Positions 1 to 9,601 are shown, counted from the stretch's first letter. The stretch: DNA of 64,000 nt from an uncultured Roseovarius sp. (GCA_947496175.1 CANMBU010000003.1:124001-188000), one strand, 5' to 3'. The notes: generated from the sequence alone by a model not told the origin. Made by a program: numbers and translations.

Positions 1-951
1 GATATGGAGCAGACCATCACGGTTTTGACCGAGCGGTTGGCGCATGACCCGCAACTGGCCGAAGCCTTGCATGAGGTCATCTCTACCGCCACCTCCATCC
101 GCTCAACCGCTGCCATTCTGGCCGAAACCCGAGAGCTGGAACCAGAGTGGCAGATGCGCTTTCATCGAAACATCAACGAAGACGGATCGCGTCTGGCCGA
201 AGGGGCGGAGGCGCTGATGCACTACCTTGAGGCGGCACCCGACACCAAGGCAGATATCCGGTCTCCTCAGGATGAGCTGCATGCATTTCTGGAAAGCCAC
301 GGGTTTCATTTTTCGCAGCTCGAAGGCTGGGGTGCGGCCTCGCGCGTTGAGCCGATCATAGAGAACAGCGCGGAACTTCGAACCGGACCGGCGCAGGAGC
401 TGGCGCGTGTGCTTTTGCGCCAATATGTAGATGACGCCCGTGCTTTGCCGCTTGATGAGATGCTGCGACACGTAGAGCGCTATGGAATAAAACCAGATGT
501 GATATCGCAGCAAAGTCAACAACCTCTGGCGCGGGTCTTTCGCCGCCTCGCGTTCTTACCAGAGAACGTGACCGGTCTTGTTGGCCTGGTCTCCATTGAT
601 GGGGCGGGGGCAATCGTGTTGCGCAAACCGATCCTGGGCTTTTCCGTGCCGCGCAATGGCGCGGCCTGCACAGTTTGGCCGATCTATGACTGCCTCGCAC
701 AGCCCGGCCGTCCACAGCGGCACATGTTGCGCCAGGGTGATCTCAGGCTAGAGGCTTTGGCCGTCACAGAGGAAGTTGTGCCAGCGCAATTTGACCGCGG
801 ACCCTTGGTGCGAGCACATATGCTACTGTTGCCGCTAGAGGCGGGGGCGGGACAGGAGAATGCGCGCGATGTTGGGTCGACTTGCCAGATTTGTTCGATG
901 GCAGACTGCCCGGCACGGCGTGAGCCGTCGATCTTGTCGTCAGGGCTTTAG
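1..951 (+). CDS. ScfR-family short-chain fatty acyl-CoA transcriptional regulator, C-terminal part (5' truncated by window)
   Basis: The reading frame is already open at base 1, so the 316 visible residues are the C-terminal part of a longer protein; family members are about 440-470 residues with an N-terminal XRE helix-turn-helix that would lie outside the window. The end carries the cysteine cluster CQICSMADCPARR typical of the DUF2083/ScfR C-terminal domain, which is thought to sense short-chain acyl-CoA and control acetate or propionate metabolism genes. It precedes a two-component cassette in the same direction, separated by 116 bp. Family assignment rests on the C-terminal motif and general similarity; the ligand is inferred from the family. 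Confidence 0.75.
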   Translation, partial: DMEQTITVLTERLAHDPQLAEALHEVISTATSIRSTAAILAETRELEPEWQMRFHRNINEDGSRLAEGAEALMHYLEAAPDTKADIRSPQDELHAFLESHGFHFSQLEGWGAASRVEPIIENSAELRTGPAQELARVLLRQYVDDARALPLDEMLRHVERYGIKPDVISQQSQQPLARVFRRLAFLPENVTGLVGLVSIDGAGAIVLRKPILGFSVPRNGAACTVWPIYDCLAQPGRPQRHMLRQGDLRLEALAVTEEVVPAQFDRGPLVRAHMLLLPLEAGAGQENARDVGSTCQICSMADCPARREPSILSSGL

Positions 952-1067
952 GGCTCTGGTGACATTACGCTTTTGACAGATTGCCGCAGTTTGGCGATAG
1001 TCGGTGGTGCGCCTGAGGGGTCGTCTGGTACGGCACGGCGCCGACTGATCGGAGGGAGGCCGATTGG

Positions 1068-1436
1068 ATGGGAAAAAAAGTTCTTCTGATCGAAGATGAA
1101 CAAAACATCATCGAAGCGGTCAGTTTTATCCTGTCGCGTGATGGTTGGGAGGTTAAAACGCATTCCAACGGGCATGATGCGATAGATGCCGTGCGGGCCC
1201 GGACGCCGGATGTGATAATTCTGGATGTCATGTTGCCGGGCAAGAGCGGGTTTGACATCCTGCGCGAAATCCGGGCCGATCAGGGTCTTGCGCATCTGCC
1301 AGTTCTGATGCTGTCAGCGCGCGGACAGGCCAAGGATGTTGAAATGGCTGAACATGCCGGTGCAAATCAGTATATGACCAAGCCGTTTTCCAATGCCGAA
1401 GTGCTCGACGCGGTGCGTAATCTGGTGATGTCATGA
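1068..1436 (+). CDS. single-domain response regulator (CheY-like receiver)
   Basis: 122 residues, consisting only of a receiver domain. The acidic pair E9/D10, the phospho-acceptor D53 (in LDVMLPG), S83 and the conserved K105 (TKPF) are all in place, so it should be phosphorylatable. There is no DNA-binding output domain. Its stop codon overlaps the start of the next gene (ATGA), and the sensor kinase two genes downstream is the obvious partner. It probably acts as a phosphorelay intermediate or by protein-protein contact; the actual target cannot be read from the sequence. Confidence 0.9.
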   Translation: MGKKVLLIEDEQNIIEAVSFILSRDGWEVKTHSNGHDAIDAVRARTPDVIILDVMLPGKSGFDILREIRADQGLAHLPVLMLSARGQAKDVEMAEHAGANQYMTKPFSNAEVLDAVRNLVMS

Positions 1437-1705
1437 GCCGCGAACCCAATCCACTCTTTCTCGCGAAACGCACCTACCATGGGCGTCGCATGGCCGATGC
1501 CGCACGGCTCTTGCCCATTTTGGGTGGCGGATTGTTTTTATTGCCGTTGTTGTGGAAGACCCCAAGCGAACAGGGCGGAACCGGCACGGTTCAGGTTATG
1601 CTCTATGTCTTTATCGTCTGGATCTTCCTGATCGGAGCCGCGGCAATTCTGTCGCGGCGCATTCCCAGAAGCGAAAGCGACCCGTCTGAACCCGAGCAAG
1701 GCTAG
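1433..1705 (+). CDS. small membrane protein between response regulator and sensor kinase
   Basis: 90 residues with two hydrophobic segments (about residues 25-42 and 54-73) and a charged C-terminus. The start overlaps the response-regulator stop by 4 bp, and the kinase starts 10 bp after its stop, so the three genes form one operon. No named domain was recognised. Proteins of this size sit in the same place beside symporter-type kinases in relatives; a role as an accessory membrane subunit of the sensor is inference from position only. Confidence 0.75.
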   Translation: MSREPNPLFLAKRTYHGRRMADAARLLPILGGGLFLLPLLWKTPSEQGGTGTVQVMLYVFIVWIFLIGAAAILSRRIPRSESDPSEPEQG

Positions 1706-1714
1706 AGGCGCGCC

Positions 1715-4408
1715 ATGGCGACGCTCAACATCCTCGTTCTCACCAGCCTCTTCTATGTGGTGCTTCTTTTTGCCGTGGCGTTCGCGGCAGACACTGCGGC
1801 GCAAAGAGGTCGGGGCAGATGGCTTGGCTCGCCTTTAATCTATACGCTGTCCTTGTCGATTTACTGCACTGCATGGACGTTTTATGGCGCGGTGGGCTTT
1901 GCGGCTCGTTCGGGTCTGGAATTCATCACGATCTATCTCGGCCCAACTCTGGTGATGATCGGCTGGTGGTGGACCCTGCGCAAAATGGTCCGCGTGGGCC
2001 GAAGTCAGCGAATTACGTCCATTGCGGATCTGATCTCATCCCGGTTTGGTAAGTCCAATGCGCTGGCGGTGTTTGTCACGATACTCGCGGTGATCGGCAC
2101 CACGCCCTATATTGCGCTACAGCTCCAATCGGTGACGCTTTCCTACGCGGCTTTTGCGGACTTTGGAGCCAACACTGGTGAAGAAATCAATCAGAACCTG
2201 ACGGCGTTTTGGGTTGCCGCGGGTCTTGCTGTGTTCACGATCATATTCGGCACACGCAACCTCGACGCCAACGAGCGCCACCACGGCCTTGTCATGGCCA
2301 TCGCACTGGAGGCGGTGGTGAAGCTCTTTGCCCTTTTGGCCGTGGGGGTCTTCGTTGTCTGGGGGCTGGCCGGAGGCCTCGACAACACGCTTGACCGTAT
2401 TGAGGCGTCGGCCATCGCGCGCTGGGATGTGCCGGGATCGCGCTGGGTCGGGCTGACCCTTTTGTCAGCAGCGGCCTTCATGTGCCTGCCGCGCATGTTT
2501 CAGGTCATGGTGGTCGAGAACGACGACGAGCGCCACTTGCGGATGGCGTCCTGGGCCTTTCCCGCTTACCTGATGCTCATGAGCCTCTTTGTTGTGCCCA
2601 TCGCGGCCGTCGGCCTTGATATCATGCCACAGGGCAGCAACCCTGATCTCTTTGTGCTTACATTGCCCTTGTCCGAGGGGCGGGACGGTCTGGCGATCCT
2701 GTCGTTCCTGGGCGGGTTTAGCTCGGCCACATCCATGGTGATCGTTGCGGCAATTGCGCTTTCGACCATGGTCTCAAACCACATCGTCATGCCGGTCTGG
2801 CTTTGGACGACGGGCGGCTCGGCGATGATGTCGGGCGACGTGCGCCACGTGGCCATGCTGGCCCGGCGACTCTCAATCGCGGTCATCCTGTTTCTGGGTT
2901 ATCTCTATTTCCGCCTCTCAGGAAGCGGCGCTGCGCTGGCGGCTATTGGTTTGATCTCTTTTGTTGGTGTGGCGCAATTCCTGCCTGCGCTGTTGGGGGG
3001 CCTCTTTTGGCGCGGTGCCAACCGCAAAGGCGCTTTGGCGGGGCTGGCGACGGGCTTTGCCATCTGGGCCTATTGCCTCTTCCTGCCAAGCTTTGGTCCC
3101 TTCATGCTCATGCCGCAGGAGGTGCTTGATCAGGGGTTGCTGGGCATCAGCTGGCTCAGACCACAGGCGCTCTTTGGCACAGAGGGGCTGAGCCCGGTGG
3201 TGCATGCCTTCATGTGGAGTGTCTCGCTCAACACGTTGGTTTTCTTCATCGTCTCGGTCTTCAGCTTTCCGCAGCCGGTAGAGCGGCTTCAGGGTGCACA
3301 GTTCGTTAATGTGTTTGAACATTCCACCACGAGCGGCGGATGGCGTGGCGGGCAGGCTCAGAGCGAGGACCTCTTGATCATGTCGCAGCGGATTATGGGG
3401 GCAGGTGAGGCACAGGCACTTTTCTCAAATGCGGCCAGGGCGCAGGGTATTGACGGGCACTTGCCTGAACCGACGCCAGATTTTCTGGGCGAGTTGGAAC
3501 GCGCCATGGCGGGGTCCGTAGGCGCGGCCACGGCACATGCGATGATCAGCCAGATTGTCGGACGGGCCACGATCTCGGTGGAAGATCTGATGGCCGTGGC
3601 GGATGAAACGGCGCAAATCATGGAATACTCCAGCGAGTTGGAGGCCAAGACCGAAGAACAGGAACGCACCGCCCGGCAGCTCAGACAGGTGAATGAAAAG
3701 CTCACGCAAATCTCGGTGCAAAAGGACGCCTTCCTCAGCCAGATCAGCCACGAGCTTCGCACACCGATGACCTCAATCCGTGCCTTCTCGGAGATTTTAC
3801 GCGACACCGAGGATATGAGTGAAAACGAGCAAAGCCGCTACGCGTCGATTATTCATAATGAAGCAATCCGGCTGACGCGTCTTCTGGACGATTTGCTTGA
3901 CCTGAGTGTGCTGGAGAATGCGCAGATCGTTCTCAATCTCCAAACGGCGACCTTGTCCCACCTGTTGGACCGCTCTGAGGTGGCATCAGGTATGAGCGAC
4001 GGGTCCTTCAAGGTCAGACGATCCCCCGATGTCGAAGACATTGAGCTTTACACAGATACGGACCGTCTTGCGCAGGTCTTCATCAACATCATGTCGAATG
4101 CGCGCAAGTATTGCGATGCCGAAACGCCCGAGTTGAGCATCACGCCTCGGGTTGAAGATGGCATTGTGACAATTGACTTTGCGGATAACGGGGCAGGGAT
4201 CCCTGCTGACAAACAGGGCACGATTTTCGAGAAATTTGCGCGTGTGAGTGAAACCAAGGCAGGCGGCGCCGGGCTTGGGCTTGCCATCAGCCGCGAGATC
4301 ATGGCCCGGCTGGGAGGCAGCATTCAATATATGCCCGCCCAAACCGGCGCGGCGTTTCGGGTGAGCTTGCCGTTGAGTGCAGAAAACACGGCGCAGGCAG
4401 CGCAGTAA
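1715..4408 (+). CDS. sensor histidine kinase with N-terminal sodium/solute symporter-like domain
   Basis: 897 residues. Roughly residues 1-500 are a multi-span membrane region resembling the sodium:solute symporter (SLC5) fold, followed by a linker and a coiled coil near 640-668. The HisKA domain has the H-box FLSQISHELRTP with phospho-accepting H679. The HATPase domain shows the N box (NIMSNARKY), G1 (DNGAGIP) and G2 (GGAGLGLAIS). Such CbrA/CrbS-type kinases couple transport or sensing of a small solute to phosphorelay; CrbS homologues control the acetate switch, which would fit the ScfR-type regulator upstream. The substrate is not determined by the sequence. Confidence 0.88.
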   Translation: MATLNILVLTSLFYVVLLFAVAFAADTAAQRGRGRWLGSPLIYTLSLSIYCTAWTFYGAVGFAARSGLEFITIYLGPTLVMIGWWWTLRKMVRVGRSQRITSIADLISSRFGKSNALAVFVTILAVIGTTPYIALQLQSVTLSYAAFADFGANTGEEINQNLTAFWVAAGLAVFTIIFGTRNLDANERHHGLVMAIALEAVVKLFALLAVGVFVVWGLAGGLDNTLDRIEASAIARWDVPGSRWVGLTLLSAAAFMCLPRMFQVMVVENDDERHLRMASWAFPAYLMLMSLFVVPIAAVGLDIMPQGSNPDLFVLTLPLSEGRDGLAILSFLGGFSSATSMVIVAAIALSTMVSNHIVMPVWLWTTGGSAMMSGDVRHVAMLARRLSIAVILFLGYLYFRLSGSGAALAAIGLISFVGVAQFLPALLGGLFWRGANRKGALAGLATGFAIWAYCLFLPSFGPFMLMPQEVLDQGLLGISWLRPQALFGTEGLSPVVHAFMWSVSLNTLVFFIVSVFSFPQPVERLQGAQFVNVFEHSTTSGGWRGGQAQSEDLLIMSQRIMGAGEAQALFSNAARAQGIDGHLPEPTPDFLGELERAMAGSVGAATAHAMISQIVGRATISVEDLMAVADETAQIMEYSSELEAKTEEQERTARQLRQVNEKLTQISVQKDAFLSQISHELRTPMTSIRAFSEILRDTEDMSENEQSRYASIIHNEAIRLTRLLDDLLDLSVLENAQIVLNLQTATLSHLLDRSEVASGMSDGSFKVRRSPDVEDIELYTDTDRLAQVFINIMSNARKYCDAETPELSITPRVEDGIVTIDFADNGAGIPADKQGTIFEKFARVSETKAGGAGLGLAISREIMARLGGSIQYMPAQTGAAFRVSLPLSAENTAQAAQ

Positions 4409-4536
4409 GCGCGTTTTGATAGCCTCTCAAGGGGCGTATATCTCATTTGGCACACATGATCCTTGGTGACCGAGGCTTGGTTTAGCTATTCGTAACCAAA
4501 TTGGCGTTAATCTTCGTTCGCACCTGAATTCCAAAG

Positions 4537-5721
4537 ATGGCGGAGGCGATGGGCGAAGACAGCGCAGACTCAGTCATCCATCGCATGGCCAAGGTGGCTC
4601 GCGATGGATTTGACGCGCGTGAGATGTCGCCGGCCAAGGCGCTGCGTCTGGCGTTGGCCAAGTCAGCTGCGCGTCTGATGGGGCTGGCCTTGACTGTTCG
4701 AACTGTTGAGCAGACCAATCTGCCCTTGCCGCAAATTGAGGCCGCGTTGGGGGACGAGGGGCTTCTTATTCTGCTTGACGGTCCCGATCAGACTCGGGGT
4801 GCTGTGCGGCTTGATCTGCAAACTTTGTCAGCCTTGATCGAAATGCAGCTTAAGGGCCGTGTGATCCAAGGCGAAGCTGACCCTCGACCTTTCACGCCTA
4901 CTGATGCCGCTATTGCGCAGCCTTTGATCAATGCGGTGTTGGACGGGCTGGATGAGGCATTGAGCGAAGCCAACATAGTCGAATGCGCCAGCGGGTTTCG
5001 TTTTGGCGATCGGGTCGCGGATGTCCGTAGTCTGGCGTTGGCACTGAGCGAGCCGGATTTTGACCACTTTCGCTTGAATCTGGACTTGGCCGGAGGCGCA
5101 AAAAACGGCGTTTTGGATTTGGTCCTTCCAAAGATGCGCAATAAACTGGCAAACCAGACGAGTAATGAGGCCGGAACGCTTAGCGTCAAGCTGGAGCAAA
5201 ACGTACTAAACGCACCGGTGACACTTGATGCGGTCTTGGGGCGCGTCCATGTCCCACTTCATGACGTTTGCGAATGGACGCCGGGCACGGTTTTGCCGCT
5301 GTCGCCCGAAGTGCTGAGCGATGCGAGGCTCTTGGGAGCAGAAGGCCACAGTGTCGCCAGCGTGAAATTGGGCCAGCTCAATGGCTTTCGTGCTGTGCGG
5401 TTGGTCGATCAGGGCGCCGAGCGGGACGTCGTCTCTCCGGGTGATGCAGGAGAGGGGGCTCTCATCGCCGACACCCTTGAGGTGGATACAGATGACACGC
5501 TTGCCGGACACCCGCCTTTGCCGTCACTGGAAGACAACGCAGCATCCGCGCCACCGGATGTGGGTGCATCCGACATTGACATGGATATCTCCAGTTTGAC
5601 GCAGCTTGAGACATCAGATTTGAATGAAGATCGGATCGCAGACTCCTCAGGCGTTGGCGACGATGACATTGATCTAGACCAATTGCTGGCATCATCGGCT
5701 CTGCCGGCACCAGCTGAATAG
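4537..5721 (+). CDS. FliM/FliN-family (SPOA domain) protein with acidic C-terminal tail
   Basis: 394 residues. The middle (about 210-295) reads as a surface-presentation-of-antigens domain of the FliM/FliN C-ring type (VTLDAVLGRVHVPL to GFRAVRLV). The N-terminal 200 residues would match the FliM-like middle region only loosely. The last 100 residues are acidic and rich in D, S and T. No other flagellar gene is nearby, so it is an orphan motor-switch-like protein; flagellar torque switching is the family role, but the isolated position and tail leave a different role open. The start is uncertain between the ATG codons at 4537 and 4549. Confidence 0.65.
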   Translation: MAEAMGEDSADSVIHRMAKVARDGFDAREMSPAKALRLALAKSAARLMGLALTVRTVEQTNLPLPQIEAALGDEGLLILLDGPDQTRGAVRLDLQTLSALIEMQLKGRVIQGEADPRPFTPTDAAIAQPLINAVLDGLDEALSEANIVECASGFRFGDRVADVRSLALALSEPDFDHFRLNLDLAGGAKNGVLDLVLPKMRNKLANQTSNEAGTLSVKLEQNVLNAPVTLDAVLGRVHVPLHDVCEWTPGTVLPLSPEVLSDARLLGAEGHSVASVKLGQLNGFRAVRLVDQGAERDVVSPGDAGEGALIADTLEVDTDDTLAGHPPLPSLEDNAASAPPDVGASDIDMDISSLTQLETSDLNEDRIADSSGVGDDDIDLDQLLASSALPAPAE

Positions 5722-5739
5722 GTGTTCGCCTTGGATCCC

Positions 5740-6603
5740 CTAAAGCTTGTTCAATGGCACTTTCAGCATCACATCGCCGTGCTCATCCGCAGGGGGCATT
5801 TTGCCCGCGCGCATGTTGATTTGCAGTGACGGAATGATCAGCTTGGGCATCGGCAGCTTGGCATCGCGCGCGTCGCGCATGGCCACAAAGCTTTCGCAGT
5901 CTTTACCGCCACCCACATGCACATTGCGCGCCTTCTGCTCACCGACCGTTGTTTCCCAGGCGTATTCCTCACGTCCAGGCGCTTTGTAGTCGTGACCCAC
6001 AAAAATACGGGTCTCATCCGGCAGGCTGAGGATTTTCTGGATCGAGCGATACAGCATCTCAGAAGACCCACCCGGGAAATCGCATCGCGCCGTTCCAAAA
6101 TCCGGCATAAAGAGCGTATCCCCCACGAAGGCCGTGTCACCCAGCACATAGGTCAGGCACGCCGGTGTGTGCCCAGGCGTGTGCATGACATCGCCGCGCA
6201 GCTGACCCACCGCAAAACTGTCGCCTTCCACGAAGAGCTGGTCAAACTGTGAGCCATCGCGCTGAAACTCGGTGCCTTCGTTGAACACTTTGCCAAAGGT
6301 GTCCTGCACTGTGGTGATCTGATCGCCGATGCCAATTTTGCCACCGACGCGTTCCTGAATATAGGGCGCGGCTGAAAGGTGATCGGCATGGACATGAGTT
6401 TCCAAGAGCCATTCGACTTTGAGCCCTTCGTTTTTGACATGTGCAATAATCGCATCTGCCGAGCGCGTATCGGTGCGCCCGGATGCGTAGTCAAAATCCA
6501 AAACGGAATCGATCACCGCACAGGCGCTGCCGCCAGGGTCCTTAACCACATATGAAATGGTATTTGTCTGCTCATCGAAGAAAGCTGAGACGTGAGGGTG
6601 CAT
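5740..6603 (-). CDS. MBL-fold metallo-hydrolase, persulfide dioxygenase-like (Blh/ETHE1 type)
   Basis: 287 residues. The metal-binding motifs of the metallo-beta-lactamase fold are present in order: THVHADHL, the HTPGHT histidine, the VGDTLF aspartate and VGHDY. The sequence matches the Blh/ETHE1-like group that oxidises glutathione persulfide with a mononuclear iron in sulfide detoxification, rather than lactamases or glyoxalase II. The ATG has a good ribosome binding site (AGGAGC). The gene converges on the SPOA gene with 18 bp between the stops. No BigR-type regulator or rhodanese lies next to it, so regulation by sulfide is unproven. Confidence 0.85.
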   Translation of the reverse strand: MHPHVSAFFDEQTNTISYVVKDPGGSACAVIDSVLDFDYASGRTDTRSADAIIAHVKNEGLKVEWLLETHVHADHLSAAPYIQERVGGKIGIGDQITTVQDTFGKVFNEGTEFQRDGSQFDQLFVEGDSFAVGQLRGDVMHTPGHTPACLTYVLGDTAFVGDTLFMPDFGTARCDFPGGSSEMLYRSIQKILSLPDETRIFVGHDYKAPGREEYAWETTVGEQKARNVHVGGGKDCESFVAMRDARDAKLPMPKLIIPSLQINMRAGKMPPADEHGDVMLKVPLNKL

Positions 6604-6784
6604 CGCGAGCTCCTATTTTCTGCACAGGATTTAGGCACTTACCCGCAGCCTACGCTATTTCGGGCAAAACTGTCATGACAATGTTGCGATTGGCATGCCA
6701 TAATTCAAGAGTTCAGCACAACCACGGGCGTAATCGCACAGGGTGCGGGGGACCCAACCGTGGCACCAGGGAGGAATATCAGTC

Positions 6785-6994
6785 ATGGATCGTCTGTCCG
6801 ACGAAATGACCAAATTGCACAATCAAATTTTGGAAACAGCGGAAGAGTCGCGTTATCTTTTGCATCCCCACCTGACGGGCCTTTTGAACCGAATGAAAGC
6901 ACAGGGTCACGAAATCCCCAAAGATATCCGGCAGCTGCATGACGAACTGACTGACGCAGCCATTGAGGCGCAGTTCGACAACATGCCTGTCTGA
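6785..6994 (+). CDS. small conserved protein of unknown function (69 aa)
   Basis: 69 residues, predicted helical, soluble, with no signal peptide and no recognised domain (begins MDRLSDEMTKLHNQI). The start at 6785 is chosen over the in-frame codon at 6743 because a strong ribosome binding site (GGGAGGA) lies 8 bases upstream. It stands alone between the divergently oriented metallo-hydrolase and the FadJ-like gene. Nothing in the sequence assigns a role. Confidence 0.65.
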   Translation: MDRLSDEMTKLHNQILETAEESRYLLHPHLTGLLNRMKAQGHEIPKDIRQLHDELTDAAIEAQFDNMPV

Positions 6995-7096
6995 AAATTA
7001 CGGTTTCGCTTGTAAATCATTGCGCAACGCCTCGTTTCGGCGTGTAATCACTCCAAGCCGCGAGGAAAGGCGGCATGGCACGAAACGGGGCAACGA

Positions 7097-9136
7097 GTGG
7101 CGTCCGAAATACATTACAGCGTTGAGAACGGCATAGCCGTGCTCTGTATGACGCGCGGCAAAGACAATGCACTTGTGCCGGATATGCGCGCAGAGCTGAT
7201 CGCGGCCATACGGCAGGCCGTGGCAGATGATGTGGTATCTGGCGTTGTGCTGACCGGTCTTGGCCGTGGGTTTTCCTCTGGAGTTGATATCGAGGAATAC
7301 AATCAAGAGCTGCGCAGCCCATGGCTCAGGGATGTGTGCCACGCGATTGAAGAGGCCCCGAAACCTGTTGTGGCAGCAATGCATGGATCAGCTTTGGGCG
7401 CTGGTTTCGAGCTTGCGCTTGCGGCACATGCCAGGGTGGCCAAGAGTGGGACAAAAGTCGCCTTGCCAGAGGTGCGGCTGGGCCTTTTGCCCGGTGGGGG
7501 TGGCACACAAAGATTGCCGCGTCTTGTCGGAGCCCAAGCGTCGCTGAAGATGCTCTTGTCAGGTCAGGTTTACGCCGTTGAAGATCCAATGCTTGCTCCT
7601 GTGTTCGCACATGTGCTGCAAAACGACCCCGTGCCAGCCGCGATCGAATTGGCCCGTCAATTGGCGCAAGCAGGCATCTGGCCCAAAAGTTCAGAGTCTG
7701 TGCAAGGGTTCAGTGATGCTACCGGATACCAGCGCAGCATCCAGTCAGTGCGCAGCAAGCTCGCGGAAAACGACAAACTGGAGTCGGATGTTCTGCGTTG
7801 CACCGAGGCGGCACAGCTTTTGCCATTTGACCAGGCTATGCAATTGGAAAGCACCTTGTTCGAGGCGCGACGCACCTCATCCGCGTCACGGGGCATCCGC
7901 CATGCGTTTGCCGCCGAACGACGCGCACATGCAATGCCGGATCTGACCGGAACGATCCCTAAGCATGTCGAAAAAGTCGTTGTGATCGGCACAGCCCCAA
8001 CTCAGGCTGATCTGGTGGTTGCCGCGCTGAACCGGGGCAAGACGGTATCGATCCTGACGTCAGAACCAGTCGCCGCCGAGCAAATCGCGGCTCGGGTGCG
8101 CGACATGTACCAGACAGCTGTTGAACGTGGGCGTATCGACATCATCGACCGCGATGCGCGGTTACGAGAGCTGAGCGCAGGTGATGACCGTGGTGTCATT
8201 CCGCAGGCCGATCTGATCCTTGACAGCGGTGGTGTGGTGATCGCGCATACCAAGGCCAAACCGGATGTCGCGTGGTGTGTTCTGGACGAGGCGCTGCCGA
8301 GTATGGAACGCGCCGAGCAGGTGGGGCATCCGACCATGGCCCTGCGCATTTATCGCCCAGCCTATATTCCCCGCTTGGCCGAGATTGCGACCAATGCCGA
8401 TAGCCCGGCTGATGCCGTGGCGCGTGCGGTCAGCTATTTCTCTGCCCAGGGTGCCACGGTGCTGCGCGCCACAGAACGTCCTGGTCTGCTGGGTCATCGA
8501 CTTATGGCGGCGCTGGAACGTGCGGCACTTGTTCTGGTGCGCGCCGGGGCCGATCTCTTTGGCGTTGATGCGGCCGCCGAGGCGGTGGGCTTTGTGCGTG
8601 GACCATTCCGGTTGATGGAAGCCGGCCGGTTGGAACAAGCCTCGCAACGCATTCGGCGCATCATTGGCCCCGAAACAAACGCACCCGAACTTGGCCTTCT
8701 GGAGGCGCGCGCGGTGCTTATGGCGTCTGGGACTGCGTCGGGCACGGGCTTTTATGCGGCGCAGGAGGACAGAATTGTGCCGGACCCGGCTGTACGCGGT
8801 TGGCTCGACACGTGGCGCGCCGGGCAAACTGATCTGAAGACGGATCTGTCACGCATCGAAGGCCCATCGCTGCAACTGGCATTGCATGCGGCCATAGTGA
8901 ACAAGGCCGTGTCTATGATCGAGGCGGGCGATGTCGTGCGGGCCTCGGATATCGATTTGTGCATGGTCAAAGGATATGGCTTTGACCGGACGCGCGGCGG
9001 GCCGCTGCTTTGGGCGGATATTCAGGGGCTGTTGCCACTTTTACGGACGATGAAGGCGCTGGCCCCCTTGTCAGATGTCTGGCACCCGCATCCCAAAATT
9101 GAAGACATGGTCAAAAACGGTGAGCGGTTTTTTTAA
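7097..9136 (+). CDS. FadJ/FadB-like enoyl-CoA hydratase with degenerate 3-hydroxyacyl-CoA dehydrogenase domain
   Basis: 679 residues starting at a GTG. The N-terminal crotonase domain (about 1-190) keeps both catalytic glutamates, E105 (GAGFELALAA) and E125 (LPEVRLG), and the oxyanion-hole glycine region. The middle Rossmann domain begins at VVVIGTAPTQADL (about 294-306) in place of the usual GxGxMGxGIA dinucleotide-binding loop. The usual catalytic His of HFFNP is replaced at R417 (RIYRP). The C-terminal helical domain is recognisable (VRGPFRLMEAGR). Hydratase activity is therefore likely, while NAD-dependent dehydrogenase activity looks lost. No thiolase gene is adjacent. Confidence 0.85.
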   Translation: MASEIHYSVENGIAVLCMTRGKDNALVPDMRAELIAAIRQAVADDVVSGVVLTGLGRGFSSGVDIEEYNQELRSPWLRDVCHAIEEAPKPVVAAMHGSALGAGFELALAAHARVAKSGTKVALPEVRLGLLPGGGGTQRLPRLVGAQASLKMLLSGQVYAVEDPMLAPVFAHVLQNDPVPAAIELARQLAQAGIWPKSSESVQGFSDATGYQRSIQSVRSKLAENDKLESDVLRCTEAAQLLPFDQAMQLESTLFEARRTSSASRGIRHAFAAERRAHAMPDLTGTIPKHVEKVVVIGTAPTQADLVVAALNRGKTVSILTSEPVAAEQIAARVRDMYQTAVERGRIDIIDRDARLRELSAGDDRGVIPQADLILDSGGVVIAHTKAKPDVAWCVLDEALPSMERAEQVGHPTMALRIYRPAYIPRLAEIATNADSPADAVARAVSYFSAQGATVLRATERPGLLGHRLMAALERAALVLVRAGADLFGVDAAAEAVGFVRGPFRLMEAGRLEQASQRIRRIIGPETNAPELGLLEARAVLMASGTASGTGFYAAQEDRIVPDPAVRGWLDTWRAGQTDLKTDLSRIEGPSLQLALHAAIVNKAVSMIEAGDVVRASDIDLCMVKGYGFDRTRGGPLLWADIQGLLPLLRTMKALAPLSDVWHPHPKIEDMVKNGERFF

Positions 9137-9202
9137 GCTTCTCGACTTTGACCTGAGACATCAGCGAAAGGCGAAGCGCGTGCGACGATTGAGTAACTTG
9201 CT

Positions 9203-9244
9203 GCGTTTCGCGATCATTTGTGGGTCAGCTTTATCGCGAAACGC
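9203..9244. repeat. hairpin repeat, GCGTTTCGCGAT arms (family A, copy 1)
   Basis: A perfect 12-bp inverted repeat, GCGTTTCGCGAT at 9203-9214 and its complement at 9233-9244, with an 18-base loop. It sits between two convergent genes and could act as a two-way terminator. The loop resembles the loops of the copies at 21.39 and 41.99 kb. Confidence 0.8.
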
Positions 9245-9245
9245 T

Positions 9246-9461
9246 TCAGCTGAACGCAATCCCTAGCACCACCATCATGAGGCCAAACATCGACAGGAAT
9301 AATGCGCCTGTGTTCATTGGCACGACCTTTTGAAGTTCCGCGCGCAGCGCCTCATCCGAAAGACCGGCCTTGCGCGCCTTCATTACCCGCAGGATGCACC
9401 AGATCAAAAGCGCAAGCCCGCCCAGCGTCACTGCGGCCCCCAGCCAGATGAGTATTTCCAT
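9246..9461 (-). CDS. small inner-membrane protein (71 aa)
   Basis: 71 residues with two membrane segments (about 3-27 and 52-70) joined by a charged loop containing SDEALRAELQKV. The ATG at 9461 is preferred over an upstream in-frame codon because AGGGAAA precedes it and because it removes an arginine-rich leader. It diverges from gapR. No family function was recognised; similar short proteins are common in Rhodobacteraceae. Confidence 0.75.
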   Translation of the reverse strand: MEILIWLGAAVTLGGLALLIWCILRVMKARKAGLSDEALRAELQKVVPMNTGALFLSMFGLMMVVLGIAFS

Positions 9462-9601
9462 AGCGCGTTTCCCTGTCTCTGTCGTCGTGATCCTGCGCCT
9501 ATTGCATCTGGTCTTGTCCCGCAAGGCGTTGCAATAAATCGGGGCTTGCGGGGCAGGGGCGGCGGCGGTAGGGAAAAGGTCTGTCGCAAGCGGAGAGAAT
9601 T

